The notes under the pieces are model-generated. The model did not search any database. It saw only the letters and a list, made by a program, of their open reading frames with translations, and was not told the origin of the DNA. Made by a program: the position numbers and the translations under genes. 64,000 bases of DNA from Vanessa cardui (Eukaryota; Arthropoda; Insecta; Lepidoptera; Nymphalidae): the NCBI RefSeq assembly GCF_905220365.1, contig NC_061154.1, positions 6,758,001 through 6,822,000 of the forward strand. Direction: 5' to 3'. This document shows positions 35,815-48,709 of the stretch, piece by piece; the stretch's first letter is position 1, and each line of letters opens with the position of its first letter.

Positions 35815-35935
35815 AATTCCTCTGTTTATTGGGGAAAATCGCATGAAAATCCGTTCAGTAGTTTTGGAGATTATCGGTAACATACAGACAGACAGACGCG
35901 GCCGGGGGACTTTATTTTATAATAGATGATGGTTT
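35815..35935 (+). repeat. retroelement 3'-end-like repeat
   Basis: AAAATCCGTTCAGTAGTTTTGGAGATTATC, split here only by the reading, is followed by ACAGACAGACAGACG and GGGGGACTTTATTTTATAA. This order recurs at the ends of lepidopteran retroelements as I recall them; the family is not determined. Confidence 0.4.
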
Positions 35936-36659
35936 GTAATATGAAGTGATAACATAGCTTGTAAAAAAACAAGTTGTAATCTAACGATCTTTGAATATGA
36001 GATTGAAATAAGCAAAGCAACCAAAACTATGACATAAAATCATAATTAACTGGTTAGACATTTAATTACAGTCATAACTGTTCTATTTGATGTTAATTTT
36101 GACGTGTTTATATTATGAAGCGTTCACGGAGATTGATTTAATAACGAGAGCTCGGTAGTAATATTGCAATTAATTTTGTGTACCACGTATGCCTAATCGG
36201 CTTAATCAGACAGCTTTAGTTTACAAAGAGGAACGCGTTACGCGACGCTCATGCTCAACTATATCCTAGTTAGTCACTTTACCCTTAGCGTTCGTGCAGA
36301 CGACGGATGCCAGCCAACTTAAACAATAGGCCTTGATGAACGCAATCAGCTGCAATTCGAAACGACGTTGTCACACCTGTGTTATACGTTAGGTACCATT
36401 GAATATCATCTTGATAAGATATTAGGCGTGTCAATGTATCTACTTCAAATCATTATTACTACATTATGTACTAAAGACCCGCCCCGGTTTCTCACGGGTG
36501 CAAAGCTGACACTAAATATGAATGTCTTACAAAATTCACAGCTATTTTCTCATTAGACAATGCGAACCGCTATGTCCTTGCGATTTTTATTGGTAACATC
36601 TTCGAATATATTCTATTAAATTACATGATGTAAGGATTAATGCAGTGTTGTTTAAAATC

Positions 36660-36795
36660 GCTTCAAAAATAAGTTATTATTTCTCGTAAAAAGTAAAAAA
36701 TGTTTCATCATCATCATCATCATGTTATTATTTCTCGTAATATTATTATTAGTGTTTAGCGATTATTTCTCATAAAAAGTAAAAAATGTTTAAGG
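36660..36795 (+). repeat. direct duplication flanking a CAT microsatellite
   Basis: TTATTTCTCGTAAAAAGTAA (about 36676) recurs as TTATTTCTCATAAAAAGTAA (about 36764), both followed by AAAATGTTT. A (CAT)6 run at 36706-36723 lies between them. Confidence 0.6.
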
Positions 36796-36942
36796 TGGGT
36801 TAATATTTAAGAGACAGACAAAGATCCTCGCACATTTTTGAACATTTTTAAGGTGTACAATACTGTAGTACTTTATTTTGATCTATTTCGTAGGGTTCAG
36901 CCAGCTTTTGCAATGTAAGCACAAATATGTGTTTATTTACGA

Positions 36943-37092
36943 CATTATTTTAGAAACCTCTAGCATATAAACCTTCCTCTTGAATCAATCTATCTATTTA
37001 AAAAAGCCGCTTTACATTCCACTGTGTAAGTTTAAAGATCTAAGCATACATAGGGACAGAGAGCGGTAAGCGACTTTGTTTTATACTATGTA
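36943..37092 (-). mobile_element. Helitron family 1, truncated reverse copy
   Basis: The plus strand reads AAACCTTCCTCTTGAATCAA, GGGACAGAGAGCGGTAAGCG and ACTTTGTTTTATACTATGTA, the reverse complement of the 5' half of the copy at 25271. The 3' hairpin end is missing. Confidence 0.6.
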
Positions 37093-37411
37093 ATGATACA
37101 AAGGTTGACTGGCAGACATTTCCTAGTTAGCGTTAAGTCCGCCTTGTACAATGCAATTGTTTGTAGTCAATATACTTTAATAAATAGAAATAAGTTGTGC
37201 ATTTCTCCACGGTTTAATATAAGTAAAGTAAATCAATAATAACAAAGTTGAAACTCGATTCGAATAATCGTGAAATGCTTGATAGTTATATGCGAAATTG
37301 ACTATAGTAATAATTAATTACATGGTTAGTTTACACGCATCAAATTAACGTATCATCGAATTTCGGTTTTCAATATTACTCAGTATAGATAGAAGCGAGT
37401 GTAATATTTAC

Positions 37412-37728
37412 ATCTATACATATAATAAAATTGGAGTGTCTGTTTGTAATATTAAAATAGCCCTTTTTTACTCAATGCATGTGTAACTATCTATACAAGG
37501 TATATACATATAACAAAATAACATTTTTTGCAATTTTTGTCGGTCTGTCTGTCTGTTTGTTTGTTCCGGCTAAACTCTGGAATGGCTGGACCGATTTTGA
37601 CGGGACTCTCGCTGGCAGGTAACTGATATAATAGGGTACTCCCTAGCCTAAGTTACTTTAGGCTAAAATATTTCTTTTTTTTTGTGTAAAATCAAACGCG
37701 TACAAGGTCCCGGGCTCAGCCAGTATAA
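37412..37728 (+). mobile_element. Helitron-like repeat, family 2
   Basis: It starts ATCTATACATATAATAAAAT, then TTGGAGTGTCTGTTTGTAAT, GGCTGGACCGATTTTGACGG and a GC-rich end GTCCCGGGCTCAGCCAGTAT. A second copy at 40420 and a reverse one at 46955 share these blocks in the same order. Confidence 0.55.
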
Positions 37729-38784
37729 TAATATAACACATGGGACGATTTTCGTTGTGATTTTTGGAACAAAATTTTGCAAAGCAATTTTGTATCAGTG
37801 AAAATGCAATGTAATATTAAATATTCGTTAAAAGTATTTTCATCTGTTATTTATAACTTGAATTTCATTTTTTATGTTAATTTTGGAAGTCTTACTTTGT
37901 TCATTGTATTAAAGACTCAACGAATCTAATTGTAAGCATAATATACATCAACGACACTTAACCATCACTCCACGATGACTTTACCCTTTAAGCTTAATGC
38001 TTATCCACTTCACTCAACAACATAAACTATATTCCCCCTTCGCATACAAAATGCTAAATTATAATTATATTCTATATTTCTGTAAAAGCCTCCCATCGAA
38101 GTAAACATTATGAAATGCAATTAAACAATTGACGTCTACTTTTTGAACTATAGGTGAAAGTAATAGTTCGAACATTGATAACAATTTATTGGTGAGTCAG
38201 TGTAACTACAGGCACGATTGGAACAAAATGTTGGTGACCAATGTTGGGGGTTGATGTTTGTTAATATTTCTTGCAATGCTAATAATATGAAAATGACGTC
38301 ATTGTTGTATTTCTGCATGTTGGTTGGTCACCAATTGCATAACCTCTCGCATCAATGGCGCTAACAATCCAAAACATGTCTCTGATCTACGTTTTAAAAC
38401 TAGACTATATGATACCATAAAATCAAATCGCTGTTTAATTAATATTTTATTTCCATGCTACGTCAACAGTACAAAAATGCAATAGTTTTTAAAGTATTTC
38501 AATTTATTTGCGTTCGGGAATTTGTTATACGGCGCGGTGTTTCAATTGACTCGTCAGTGAATTTCGTTCGCTTTGTGCATCATTGCGTATGAATTTCTCT
38601 GGTCTGTATATGTATTGAATTATCATGTTTGTATCTGGAAGCTTTATAGTTGCGTTAAAGGGAATATAGGTTACCTATAACTTACCAATACATCGTGTAG
38701 TATACTTTCGATTAATGCTTGATTTTTATTTATATTAACAAAATGAAGAATGTGACAAGAATAATATTGAAACCAAAATATAAT

Positions 38785-38930
38785 TATAAATGTGTAAGTT
38801 ACTCTTTCTGTCAGTCGCTCTTTCACGACCAAACCGCTGAACCGATTTTGATGGAGTTTGGTGCGAAGCAAACTTGAACTGAAAGAAAGGACATAGGCTA
38901 CATTTTTGTCCAACGCATGTCACATATAGT
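38785..38930 (+). repeat. Helitron-like repeat, family 3
   Basis: It contains TGTAAGTTACTCTTTCTGTC, CACGACCAAACCGCTGAACC and GATGGAGTTTGGTGCGAAGC. The same blocks occur at 63687 and, reversed, at 42160 and 24190. Confidence 0.55.
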
Positions 38931-39604
38931 CTTTACCATTATCAAATTACAAATGAGGTTATAAATAGAAGAGGTTTGATATATTTCTTACACTGTATCT
39001 CGTACTAAGTTAATCCCGCGGCGCCATTGGATGTTCCACATCAGAAATGTTTATGTTATTAATTCGCGCAACGGCGAGGTGCAATAAACGCAAGTTACTT
39101 TATTACAAATTCTAAACTTCCTTCGAAGCTACGCTAAACGAAAATAACTAAAGTTGGCTATTAGCACTGTAAACAATTTGGTAACCAGGTAAATACCTAT
39201 TAATTTATTCTATAACTACTTATTTTTAGAAAAATTAAATGCATTTTGAAATTGTTAGAACTTAATCTGCTCCGATAAAATAAACATAAAAAGTAACATG
39301 AATCTTTCAAATCATTCATGAACATTTCGCCAAGTACTGCCTAATACCATTCATTAAAGCTATTGAAATGGTTTGATGCAATGAAATAAAAAGTTCAAAA
39401 GAAAAGCCGATTAGGTCAATTAGTTACCGAGACCACGTCAATTATATTTTATCTACATTTTAATTTATTACGATATAAGAAACATTCTCTTTATTAACAA
39501 TAAGTAGCTTATCAGATTATCTTCTATTCTTTTATTAAACACATTTCTAATTATATCGATTCAAATAAAAAAAGAATTCGATGTTAACGAGCTGAAATTG
39601 CCCA

Positions 39605-39905
39605 GAGTCGAGATGGCCCAGTGGTTAGAACGCGTGCATCTTAACCGACGAATGCGGGTTCAAACCCAGACATGCAGCGCTGATTCATGTGCTTTATTTT
39701 GTCTTTATAACTCATCTCGTGCTCGACGGTGAAGGAAAACATCGTGAGGAAACCTGTATGTGACAAATTTCATAGAAGTTCTGCCACATGTGTATTCCAC
39801 CAACCCGCATTGGAACAGCGTGGTGGAATATGTTCCAAACCTTCTCCTCAAAGGCAGAGGAGGCCTTTAGCCCAGCAGTAGGAATTTACAGGCTGTTCTT
39901 GTTGA
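39605..39905 (+). repeat. tRNA-derived SINE, family B, full length
   Basis: It starts AGAGTCGAGATGGCCCAGTG (A-box-like GTGGTTAGAACGCG), has the B box GGGTTCAAACCC, then GGTGAAGGAAAACATCGTGA and GGAACAGCGTGGTGGAATAT, and ends GCCTTTAGCCCAGCAGTAGG with ATTTACAGGCTG. It is the most complete of the family B copies here. Confidence 0.8.
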
Positions 39906-40419
39906 GCTGAAATTATAACTTTTTAAAAGCTTAAACTTCATTTCATTTGAATAGTCCGATTTTAGTATTTTTAAAGTACATTTGAATACATAAATATTAT
40001 TCTGTGCAACTTTTTATGTGTGTATTTAAAAACCTTTCTCGTATATCTCTTAACTTAAATTCCTGAACGAATTCCCGTGTAACTTTCTAAAAACAAAACA
40101 TGAAACAATAAAACTAATTGTTTTGTTTCTCAATGAATACTAAACTTTGTCGCCTACATAAAAACATTAACAAAAGATATTCAAAGGCATTAAAATACTG
40201 ATATATTGCACGCTTAGTTAGTGTTCACGTTAATATAAATGCTTAATTATTGTCGAAGGTTGTATTTGTACTGAGGACCATAATGACTTTTATGATACTT
40301 TCACTTTAGTGTAGGCTATTTTAGAACGAGATTATATAACGAGTAATTGTAAAGCCGTTGGTCTTTTCAAAAATAGAAAACTATCTGGCAACACTATAGA
40401 AATAATATAAATATACTAT

Positions 40420-40675
40420 ATCTATACGTATAATAAAAATGGAGTGTATGTTTGTAATATTAAAATAATTATCAAATGCATGGTATGTATATATACCAAA
40501 ATAGTATTAGTGTATGTTTTTTCCGACTAATCTCTGAAACGGCTGGACCCATTTTGACGGAACTTTCACTGGCAGAAAGTTGATGTTATAAGCAGTAACT
40601 TAGACAGCATCAATAAGTTTTGTTGTAAGATTTAAACACGGAGGAAGTCGCAGGCAGTGTTAGTATAATATAATA
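40420..40675 (+). mobile_element. Helitron-like repeat, family 2, second copy
   Basis: ATCTATACGTATAATAAAAA, GGAGTGTATGTTTGTAATAT and GGCTGGACCCATTTTGACGG match the copy at 37412; the end AGTCGCAGGCAGTGTTAGTA is diverged. Confidence 0.5.
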
Positions 40676-40770
40676 TAGTCAACCTTAGATCAAGTATGAT
40701 AAACATTGGAATAAATTAATGAAGGTTTTGAATGTATGAAATGTACTGAATGGATTGACTTAACAAATCT

Positions 40771-40813
40771 GCTCTGGCATTCGGTATCTATTCAAGGTAC
40801 CGAATGCCAGAGC
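40771..40813. repeat. perfect 16-bp hairpin
   Basis: GCTCTGGCATTCGGTA (40771-40786) and its exact inverse (40798-40813) flank an 11-base loop. Confidence 0.8.
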
Positions 40814-42159
40814 TGATATACATAACGTGAGTTAAGTAGACCGCGACAGAATTGGATCAGGGTGGATGAAATAGCGATGGGATTACTTGCGACTCCAAAT
40901 AATACGAGTTTTCTCTGAAGCTTACGGATAAATTTATATCTAGGTTGAATATTAAAGAAATTTAAATAATACAATTCAAAGGTATGGACAACACGATTTT
41001 GGAGGTACAATTCAAAATTAATGAATAATCAGGAATTAATAATATATTATTAAGGATGTCTTGTTGGGTCTGTGAGACATGATATATAAAGCTAAAAGCT
41101 TACATATAGGTATCAAATGAATAAAATCACATGACGATTGCGACGACTATTTCATTTACTTTTAATATAACTTTTTTATAAAAGCATTTTTTTAAACGAT
41201 TTAAGTAATGATCTTTAATATGTACTTTAAAAATAATAACGAATGGTACCTCGAGTAGCTAATATACTGGAACAAATTCATCTAAGTCAGCAACGTGATA
41301 AATGACTATTCCTGTCGCGATCCCTAGAAATATACTAAAAGAACGTTTATTTTAGTTAATGCTTCTTTTTTGTAAATGTATGTATGTTATGTATTGTTAT
41401 GGTTTTTACTTCGACGATGAGGTTCTGTGCCATCTCGTCAGAGTAAGTAAACCCTGCTCAATAAATTCTTCGGCGACTGAATATTTTGTTAGGTACGATT
41501 TGCAGAATGTGAGAGAGCGTGAGATTATTAACAATAGTTGTACTTGAAGTTTAGTGTTTAGTTAATTGCTTTCATCATTAATAAACCCTTTTAATATTTA
41601 CAGTTTAACTTTGTCAAAGCGTTAAAAAGTAAACTAGCTTATCTGTTCGTTTGATTTCCAGTTATTATTCAAAATATTATAAGCTGAAATACACAAATGG
41701 CTTTAGGAGAACAGTTCTTAGGCGCCATTTTGTTGATTAAAAATGTTGTTAGGCTCCCGGCGTTATTATCACCATTACTCCCAAATGGCTTGTAGAATGA
41801 ATGTTCAAATTAATTTATCACTATTTTATTGTTATTAAAAAATTAAATACGCATATACTTAAATGTTATGAATTTAAGTATAGTGGTCATGTTCGAAATG
41901 AAAATGAGCTAAGTTGTTGTTTGACTGCATTAGTTGCCACAATTTGTAGAGTGAGTTCCTTTGCTATGTCATATTATATATAAATTTTATTATGTTATTT
42001 AACTGTGTCTGTACTTTATTGCCAAGCCGCATCGTAATCTGAATTAATATGCCTTATTGAAAGGTAGTGGTTTGTATATTCAATTGAAGCGCTATAATAA
42101 ATTTTAATTTGAATATAAACATAGAACATGATAGAATACATGACCACAGTGTATACAAC

Positions 42160-42335
42160 TAGTTTTCGTCCGCGGATACGCTTTCGTTTTAGGGGTCGAT
42201 ATGTGTAAGACAAAAAGTAGCCTATGTTCTTTCTAGGAATTCAAGTTTGCTTCACACCAAATTTCATCAAATTCGGTTATTCGACAAACAAACAGACAGA
42301 GTTACTTTCACATTTATAATATTGAAATAGATTAT
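42160..42335 (-). repeat. Helitron-like repeat, family 3, reverse copy
   Basis: The plus strand reads ACAACTAGTTTTCGTCCGCG, AAGTTTGCTTCACACCAAAT and AACAGACAGAGTTACTTTCA, the reverse complement of family 3 with a CTAGT-type end. Confidence 0.5.
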
Positions 42336-42844
42336 GAAAAGTTAAAAATTTTAAAATGCAACAAATGTTTAGGATTGCATATAGAAGCTGTATGTTTTGA
42401 GTATTATATTTACATAACATATATTTGTAGTATTTACTGTACAGTAAATTCTGATATAGTATTTATTGTTATGTTTGATAATGTACCTCAAAACACGAAG
42501 AAAATAAGCACACAAACTATAAAAAAACGAAGCTTATCAATCAATTTGGAGCACTTAAATAGCAATTCATCTAAACTTCATTAGATTTATCTCGGACGCA
42601 CGCATGATGAAAGCGAAACGAGTGAAAGTGGTGGACCAGGATACGGCGTGTACGATGTTCGTTTGTGCATCAAATATCGCTGAAATAGAATAATAGCGTC
42701 CAATGGTCCGTTAACCTGTATAACGCCTAGATGTTGAAATTCCCCAGTTTAGTTCAAACAATGACCAAAACGACGAATTGTTTTGAATTGCATTGTTGTA
42801 TAATATCTGTCCTTTGTTTGTGTAAATGACTACAGATGTTGTTA

Positions 42845-43030
42845 TTGGTTACGTCACAATCGGAACGGTAACCATTTTAACGGCGACTACCTCGGTTGGT
42901 TAGTGTACAAGCTGCACGCAGATCACGATATCCTAGGAAATTGGCAGTTTTATCACTGCCGTTTCTGGAAAGCACGTCAAGTCTATGGTGCATTTAAACT
43001 TTCTCTGGTCGTGTAAGATTACGTTCCATT
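42845..43030 (+). repeat. decayed tRNA-headed SINE of another family
   Basis: It contains GGTTAGTGTACAAGCTGCACG, TTTCTGGAAAGCACGTCAAG and CTCTGGTCGTGTAAGATTACG, followed by CCATTATGAGAATTT. The order GGAAAGCACGT...GGTCGTGT...GAGA recalls a common lepidopteran SINE, but the copy is strongly diverged. Confidence 0.35.
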
Positions 43031-43852
43031 ATGAGAATTTAAAAATAGGGACTATAATGTCCCCTTCATAGTAAGATTGTTGACATCGCCCCCCTTGACG
43101 GGTTCAACATTTCCCATCATCACTGTTAAAAGTCATAAACACAATTGTTGTTTATTTTTACTCGGCAAAAAACAACATAAACCATGTCGCAGTTACATAT
43201 CAACTCATATATGAAGGGCAAGTGTCAACATTGTTTACAAAACTTCAACATAATAAGTTTGTAAAGTTATTTCAGTGCAAATGCACGTAATTCAGGTAGA
43301 ACGCCGGTCATTGGCCCGCCCGTACCCGCATATCAACGATCATTACGATGATTGCCTATTTAAAATGTACTTTATACTTTATTGCTTCTAGTAATTAAGA
43401 TCGAAATTTCTATTTTATCATGATTTGGTTTATATGTTATTAATGACACTAAAACATAAAAAAATATTATCAATTAGGTTGACAAAAAGCTTTCACAGAA
43501 CCAAAATAGTTACAATGTAAGGATACGTGTATTTATGTTTATATTTAGTTTGTAATTAACGAAATATCTGGGGTCGTTGTACGGATGCTTTCACTTATGC
43601 TTTTTACTATGCAATTATAGAGTAGATCTCACAGTACAGAGGAGTCTTACAGCGGGATAATGTATTTATTATTTATAGATAAGCTAATGGTACCCGCTTT
43701 TACAAATTGTGAAAACTAGTTTTACCTTAGTAGTTAGTAGATCAACGACGATCATATATATTATCACTGCTTGTACATTAAATATTGAAAATAATGACGA
43801 TAAGCGTACAAAGTATCAACAATAGAATATTCATTTATGAAAGCTATATTTA

Positions 43853-43905
43853 TTTACTTGATGGTAGGGTTTTTCACACTTTTTGTGTCGGACTGGATGT
43901 ATACA
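43853..43905 (+). repeat. fragment of the family A repeat head
   Basis: TTACTTGATGGTAGGGTTTTT resembles the family A start CACTTGGTGGTAGGGCTTTG and is followed by a diverged GTCGGACTGGATGTATACAT. Confidence 0.35.
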
Positions 43906-43964
43906 TCTGTACGTTTTCCGTAGTAGAGGATTTGTGGGACATACCGATAGACTAAAAACTAGTG

Positions 43965-44127
43965 GTACCCATCTTTTCGGTGTGGCAGAAGCGCTTTCGG
44001 TATACAAGGAAAGCGATTCCACGGTGGGCAAAACGTTGGGTATGAGGTAGTCAAACACCAAGGCGGCGACAGTAGCGTTGATAGGCTTCGGGCCCAATTG
44101 GACTTCGTCTTTCAGGGTTGATACCAC
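43965..44127 (-). pseudogene. possible LisH-domain (OFD1-like) gene relic
   Basis: The minus strand is open and reads STLKDEVQLGPKPINATVAA, then LVFDYLIPNVL and a TESASATPKR segment. The pattern N-x-VAxLVxDYLxxNxLxxTxxLxxTES resembles the LisH region of OFD1-type centrosomal proteins. The composition is coding-like (GC-richer than its flanks). There is no acceptor upstream, no start codon in frame, and no further exon nearby; it runs into a repeat fragment. A dispersed gene fragment is the simplest reading. The family assignment comes from memory of the motif and is weak. Confidence 0.3.
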
Positions 44128-44861
44128 ACATCACATATTTCATCACCATACAGCAATACAAGGTGATATTATTTCAAGCATAACAGTCATGTATTAGCGA
44201 AATACCCTCTTAGTCCAAAGAGGCAAAGTTTCATTGTCTTTGATTGGTGGTCACCACTATTTTTGCCCATTTATTATTGTCTATTTATTTGAACAATGTC
44301 CTCTGTTTAGGTAAGTTATGCATTTAAAGGTAGGTACTTTATCCTTAACAACAAATAATAAATGCAATAGATAAATTCGATATTAGAAACTACGAGTGTT
44401 CATTGATATCATAATTAAATACTACATGAAGCTAAAGTCTAATCTAAACAATAGATTACCTAAAAGATCAGTCATTAATAAGCGGCTGAGTAACTACAAC
44501 AAGAATAAAAATCGGATATTAAGCCCTTGCGAGGGGAATTGTAGGCTGCGTGAATTTGCATATGTACTAAACACAGCCTACCGATAATATGCACATCAAA
44601 GAACCCCTAATAAAAACCTTCGCACCCTTCGAGAACAAAAGCTCGATCAATTTTCGAAACCTCAAACCTTCAATAAGAAATTATTGTTTGTATTAGTTAA
44701 CGATAACCGTATATCTTAGGAACTATTTTGTTACGTCTCTTGTGCCTGTAGTTATTGATTCGTTTATAAATAAGATACTTTTACTTCTAAACTAGATACT
44801 TTACATAATTTATTACTATAATTATCTATAATATATGATAAGAATTAGCACCATCTTAGTT

Positions 44862-44988
44862 CCCCTGTACTTATTGTTACAATGGCTCACTCAAACCGGA
44901 ACGCAAAATGTATTTATGTATGGCGCAGTATATTACGTATGTGGGTGGCACCTACCTCAACTAACATTTGAAACCACCTTGTAGTAAG
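44862..44988 (-). repeat. SINE-like repeat, family A, reverse copy
   Basis: The plus strand reads AATGGCTCACTCAAACCGGA and GTGGGTGGCACCTACCTCAA, the reverse complement of TTCCGGTTTGAATAGTGAGT and GGTAGGTACCACCCAC of family A. Confidence 0.6.
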
Positions 44989-45474
44989 TCGGTAAGTACA
45001 AGTATCTTTTTGTCAAATCGTGCAACTTAATTGATACCAGTTTCATTAAATCATTTCATCAGAATAAATTTATAACTTGTTTATAAAAAGTTGTTACATT
45101 TTTAATATTTTTTCACGGGCTTGTATAAATGTAATAATTGGTTATTTTTAAGTCGGTTTACCTCGGAATGTTTTAATAAAAATTTTGAATATAAGAAATG
45201 TTCAGGTTAATGTTAATCAAATTATTTTTATTAGTTGTCATTAATAATTTTAAAGATTTAAAGATTTTAAATCGCGCTATAGTTGTCTTCGATTTTTACA
45301 ATATGTAAGACATTGGTCAAAATAAAATTTGAGTTTCCTGGATCAATAGTTCTTTCATTCGTCATCTAACAAGAAGATTTATAATATACTTGTAGTTAAA
45401 TTTAAAAAAAATCAACCTGTCTGGATAAGCTTCTTTAAAGTAAAAAAAATTTTATTCTACATAGTAATGTGTCT

Positions 45475-45606
45475 AATTTCATCGAAATTCTGCCACATGT
45501 GCATTCCTCCAAACCGTATTGGAACAGCGTAGTGGAATATGTTCCAAAACCATCTCCATAATGGGAGAGGAGGCTTTAGCACAGCAGTGGGAAATTTACA
45601 GGCTTA
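45475..45606 (+). repeat. SINE family B, 3' part
   Basis: AAATTCTGCCACATGTGCAT, TTGGAACAGCGTAGTGGAAT and TTAGCACAGCAGTGGGAAAT follow the family B consensus visible at 39605. Confidence 0.7.
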
Positions 45607-46954
45607 ACTTTAATATAGTAAAAAAAAAATCCTTAAAAATCGAATAGGGTTACGATAAAATATATAAAAAAAATTGGTCATCGAAACAGCAAAAAACGAG
45701 CAAGTGACGAATAGCCACTAGACGTAAAACTCGATGAGTTGGAGTGAGTAATTGAATATATTCGTACATTTTCGTTTATGGGTTTTAAGGGTGCTCACAT
45801 CAGCAGTTCCACAAATGACAGTTAAATCTAAAGATAAACTTTCTGGCTATGCTGGATAGGTTCGCTTGTATCAAAGCAAGGTAAACAAATGATTAACGGC
45901 TGTTCTCAAGTTGGACCCTATTATACGAATTCGTTACGAGTTCGCATAAAAAGACTACGAGTACAATCGCTGTTTGGTCGGGACAAACTGTTTTATATGC
46001 TCGTTTTGGCAAGCTCGTAATTGGCTGGAGGTGAAAATAAGGAATACGGCTGTAATTAAATAATATAATCGATAGTTAATAAAAAAACTGTGAAGTAAAC
46101 ACCTTCGATTTTTGAGCTGTTTTTTGACATTTCTGACTAAATAATATTGTTAACTAAATATAAAGAACTATAAAGTATGTTTCTAATATATCGTTATAAT
46201 GTTTAATTACAAAATTATGAGTACTTTTACAGTAACAATTGTATAAAGATTTATTTATGTTTCATTATAAAATATAACTTACGATTATATTGCCATATAC
46301 TTAATTAATTATTTCATTTGAATTTCACTCACACACAATATTATACCTACCTACCTAGCTTACTGCGAGAAGATCTTGAATATCTTTTTAAGGCGTCTTG
46401 TTTTATCGACTGGCCTGTGACTTTATTTTTGATGCAATAGGAGCCATAGTTTTGCTGTTAATCGTTGAACTATTAGCTTTCGTATACATTATTCAAGATA
46501 CAAGCTACAGCCCATAAAATGATACAATGAGTCTACAAAAGTTGATGTGCAACATAAAGTTCTGTTGTATCATACAGATCGATTAAGTGGCAAAGACAAT
46601 GCGTTGTTAAAATAAATTACCTCTATTTAAACCAAATTGAAGAATACATGTGATAGAAACATTGCATCTCAAAGTTATTAAATCACCTTGTTGGTTATAA
46701 ATCATAAAACTTCAACCCAATACTAAAATTATAATGACATCTTGAGTATCATTAAATTATTTTTTTATAAATAGCTGTGCCCGCTCCTTTCTTGTGACTT
46801 TGAATTTAACTAAATAGGTATTATTTAGTTCGCAAATTTTGCTACAATATGTTAATTCTGTATTCAGCTATTGTGATATGAAGTCGTTAGTAAGTTATTT
46901 CATCAGCTAAAGAAAAAAAAAGCTAAAGAAAAAGAAAGTCCCGTCATAATCGGT

Positions 46955-47115
46955 CCAGCCGTTCCAGATATTAGCCGGAAGAAATAAATGGACAGACGAA
47001 CAAAATCTGTAAACAATGTTATTTTGGTTTATGTACCGTGTATACATACACATGCATTTAGTAAAAAGTAGTTACTTTTATATTTTGACAGACATTTCAA
47101 TTTTATTAGGTAGTA
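46955..47115 (-). mobile_element. Helitron-like repeat, family 2, reverse copy
   Basis: The plus strand reads CGTCATAATCGGTCCAGCCG and TGACAGACATTTCAATTTTA, the reverse of family 2 blocks GGCTGGACCGATTTTGACGG and AAAATTGGAGTGTCTG. Confidence 0.45.
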
Positions 47116-47346
47116 CATGTATGTATTTAATTAAATGTTTGAAAAATAACACTGGCAAACTATTTTACTAGGCATTCGGTGGTATGAATGTTACAACATT
47201 TTAAATAGCACAAAGTTAATTGCTCAAAACATTGGTATACGGACACGTTACACTCCGGGGTGTAACAATCACATATCCGACTAATAACCGACAAGACGGT
47301 GTAGTGCTTTACAACATTAATAACTTTGACGCGTCTGGCGCTGCCT

Positions 47347-47395
47347 ACGTCTATGTACGTGTTTATGTACGTGTTTGTGTACGTGTTTACACACA
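47347..47395 (+). repeat. 12-base tandem repeat, about four units
   Basis: Units read TATGTACGTGTT, TATGTACGTGTT, TGTGTACGTGTT and a diverged fourth with TACACACATG. Confidence 0.75.
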
Positions 47396-47667
47396 TGCAC
47401 GGCGGGCATCACGCAGCGGTAGTTGCGCGTGGCGTCGCATATTTTAATGAAGGCAAAGCGTCCGACGTACTGCGTGGATGAAATAAAATAGGTAGTTTCC
47501 GCGAAGAGCGTTTTGGCTTTGAGTTTATTTTATTCCCACAAGCATAATAAGGCTATCATACCACTAACATTTGCACGCCACCTCGTCGAAAGCTCGGCTA
47601 AGCAAACCCACCCACGAATTTATTCAAATCGAAATAATAATATTTTATTATCATGTATAGTATAGTA

Positions 47668-47832
47668 GCACCCTGTATATTTCCCGCGGCTGGGCTAAGG
47701 CCTCCTTTTCCTCGAGAAGGTTAGAAGCATATTTCACAACACCTTCAATGCGGGTTCGTGGATTCACATGTGAAGAATTTCGTTAAAATTAGACACATGC
47801 AGGTTTCCTCACGATGTTTTCCTTCGCTATTT
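47668..47832 (-). repeat. SINE family B, reverse, diverged
   Basis: The plus strand reads GGGCTAAGGCCTCCTTTTCC, ATGCGGGTTCGTGGATTCAC and CACATGCAGGTTTCCTCACG, followed by ATGTTTTCCTTC, matching reversed family B. Confidence 0.6.
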
Positions 47833-48474
47833 TTTTACTAATCATTAAAGCATATTAAAATGAGTTACTTACTATGATAAGAATGAGTATTACTTCTTAA
47901 ATAAAATAAAAAATAGCATTTTGGTTTTGTAATATCATTAATGTTGCATGAAAATGTGTAGAATGTAATAAGTTTACCTGAAACTAATGTAACTATATTA
48001 TGTAAATGCTACTGAAGTACACTTATCAATACAATCCTTGCCACCTTTAATCTTGGTAGATGAAGAATAAACAATTATAGATCAAATTGAGAAAAAAAAT
48101 TATTGTAAATACTGGGATTTCAAAGTTTTAAATACAATTTTCTTTCTTTGAGTGAGATTCCTTTTATCGTCCTTTTGTTTGAAATTATACAAATGAAACA
48201 TTTAACGACGTTCGATAAACTACTCGGCCTTTATATTGAAATATATATAACCAGTAATAGAACAACATTAGCTCGTGTTAAATCTACATAGTGTGGAGTT
48301 AATTGACATGCATGTGCTGTAGTTTCGTATTCAATAATATCTCGCAGTAGCCTCTTTCCTTTGGGAATCAAGCTGTCTAGTTGTTAGCGTAACAATTAAA
48401 CGAAGATAATACATCCAGATTGCTATATTCCCACATCTACGATTTATTCACCATCCTTCTTATCAGAATAAATA

Positions 48475-48704
48475 AATAAATATGAGACAACATCACATAC
48501 ATTACTCTGTTCCCAATGTAAGTAGCTAAAGCACTTGTGTTATGGAAAATCAGAAGTAACGACGGTACTTCAAACATCCAGACCCAAGACAACATAGAAA
48601 ACTAATGATAATCTACATTGACTCGGCTGGGAATCAAACCCAAGACCTCAGAGTGGCGTACACATGAAAACCGGTGTACACACAACTCGACCACGGAGGT
48701 CGTC
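48475..48704 (-). repeat. tRNA-derived SINE, family C, reverse, full length
   Basis: The plus strand reads ATGAGACAACATCACATACA, AACATAGAAAACTAATGATA, TGGGAATCAAACCCAAGACC (B box reversed) and CGACCACGGAGGTCGTC, the reverse complement of the copy at 3270. Confidence 0.75.
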
Positions 48705-48709
48705 AAACG

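Noticed and set aside
38671..38923. Two minus-strand frames of 80 and 62 codons
   Set aside because: They lie over a dispersed Helitron-like repeat found at several other places in the window.
42604..42693. 29-codon plus-strand frame MMKAKRVKVVDQDTACTMF...
   Set aside because: Too short to judge, with no splice or polyadenylation support; a minus-strand acceptor-like tctatttcag at the same place is equally unsupported.
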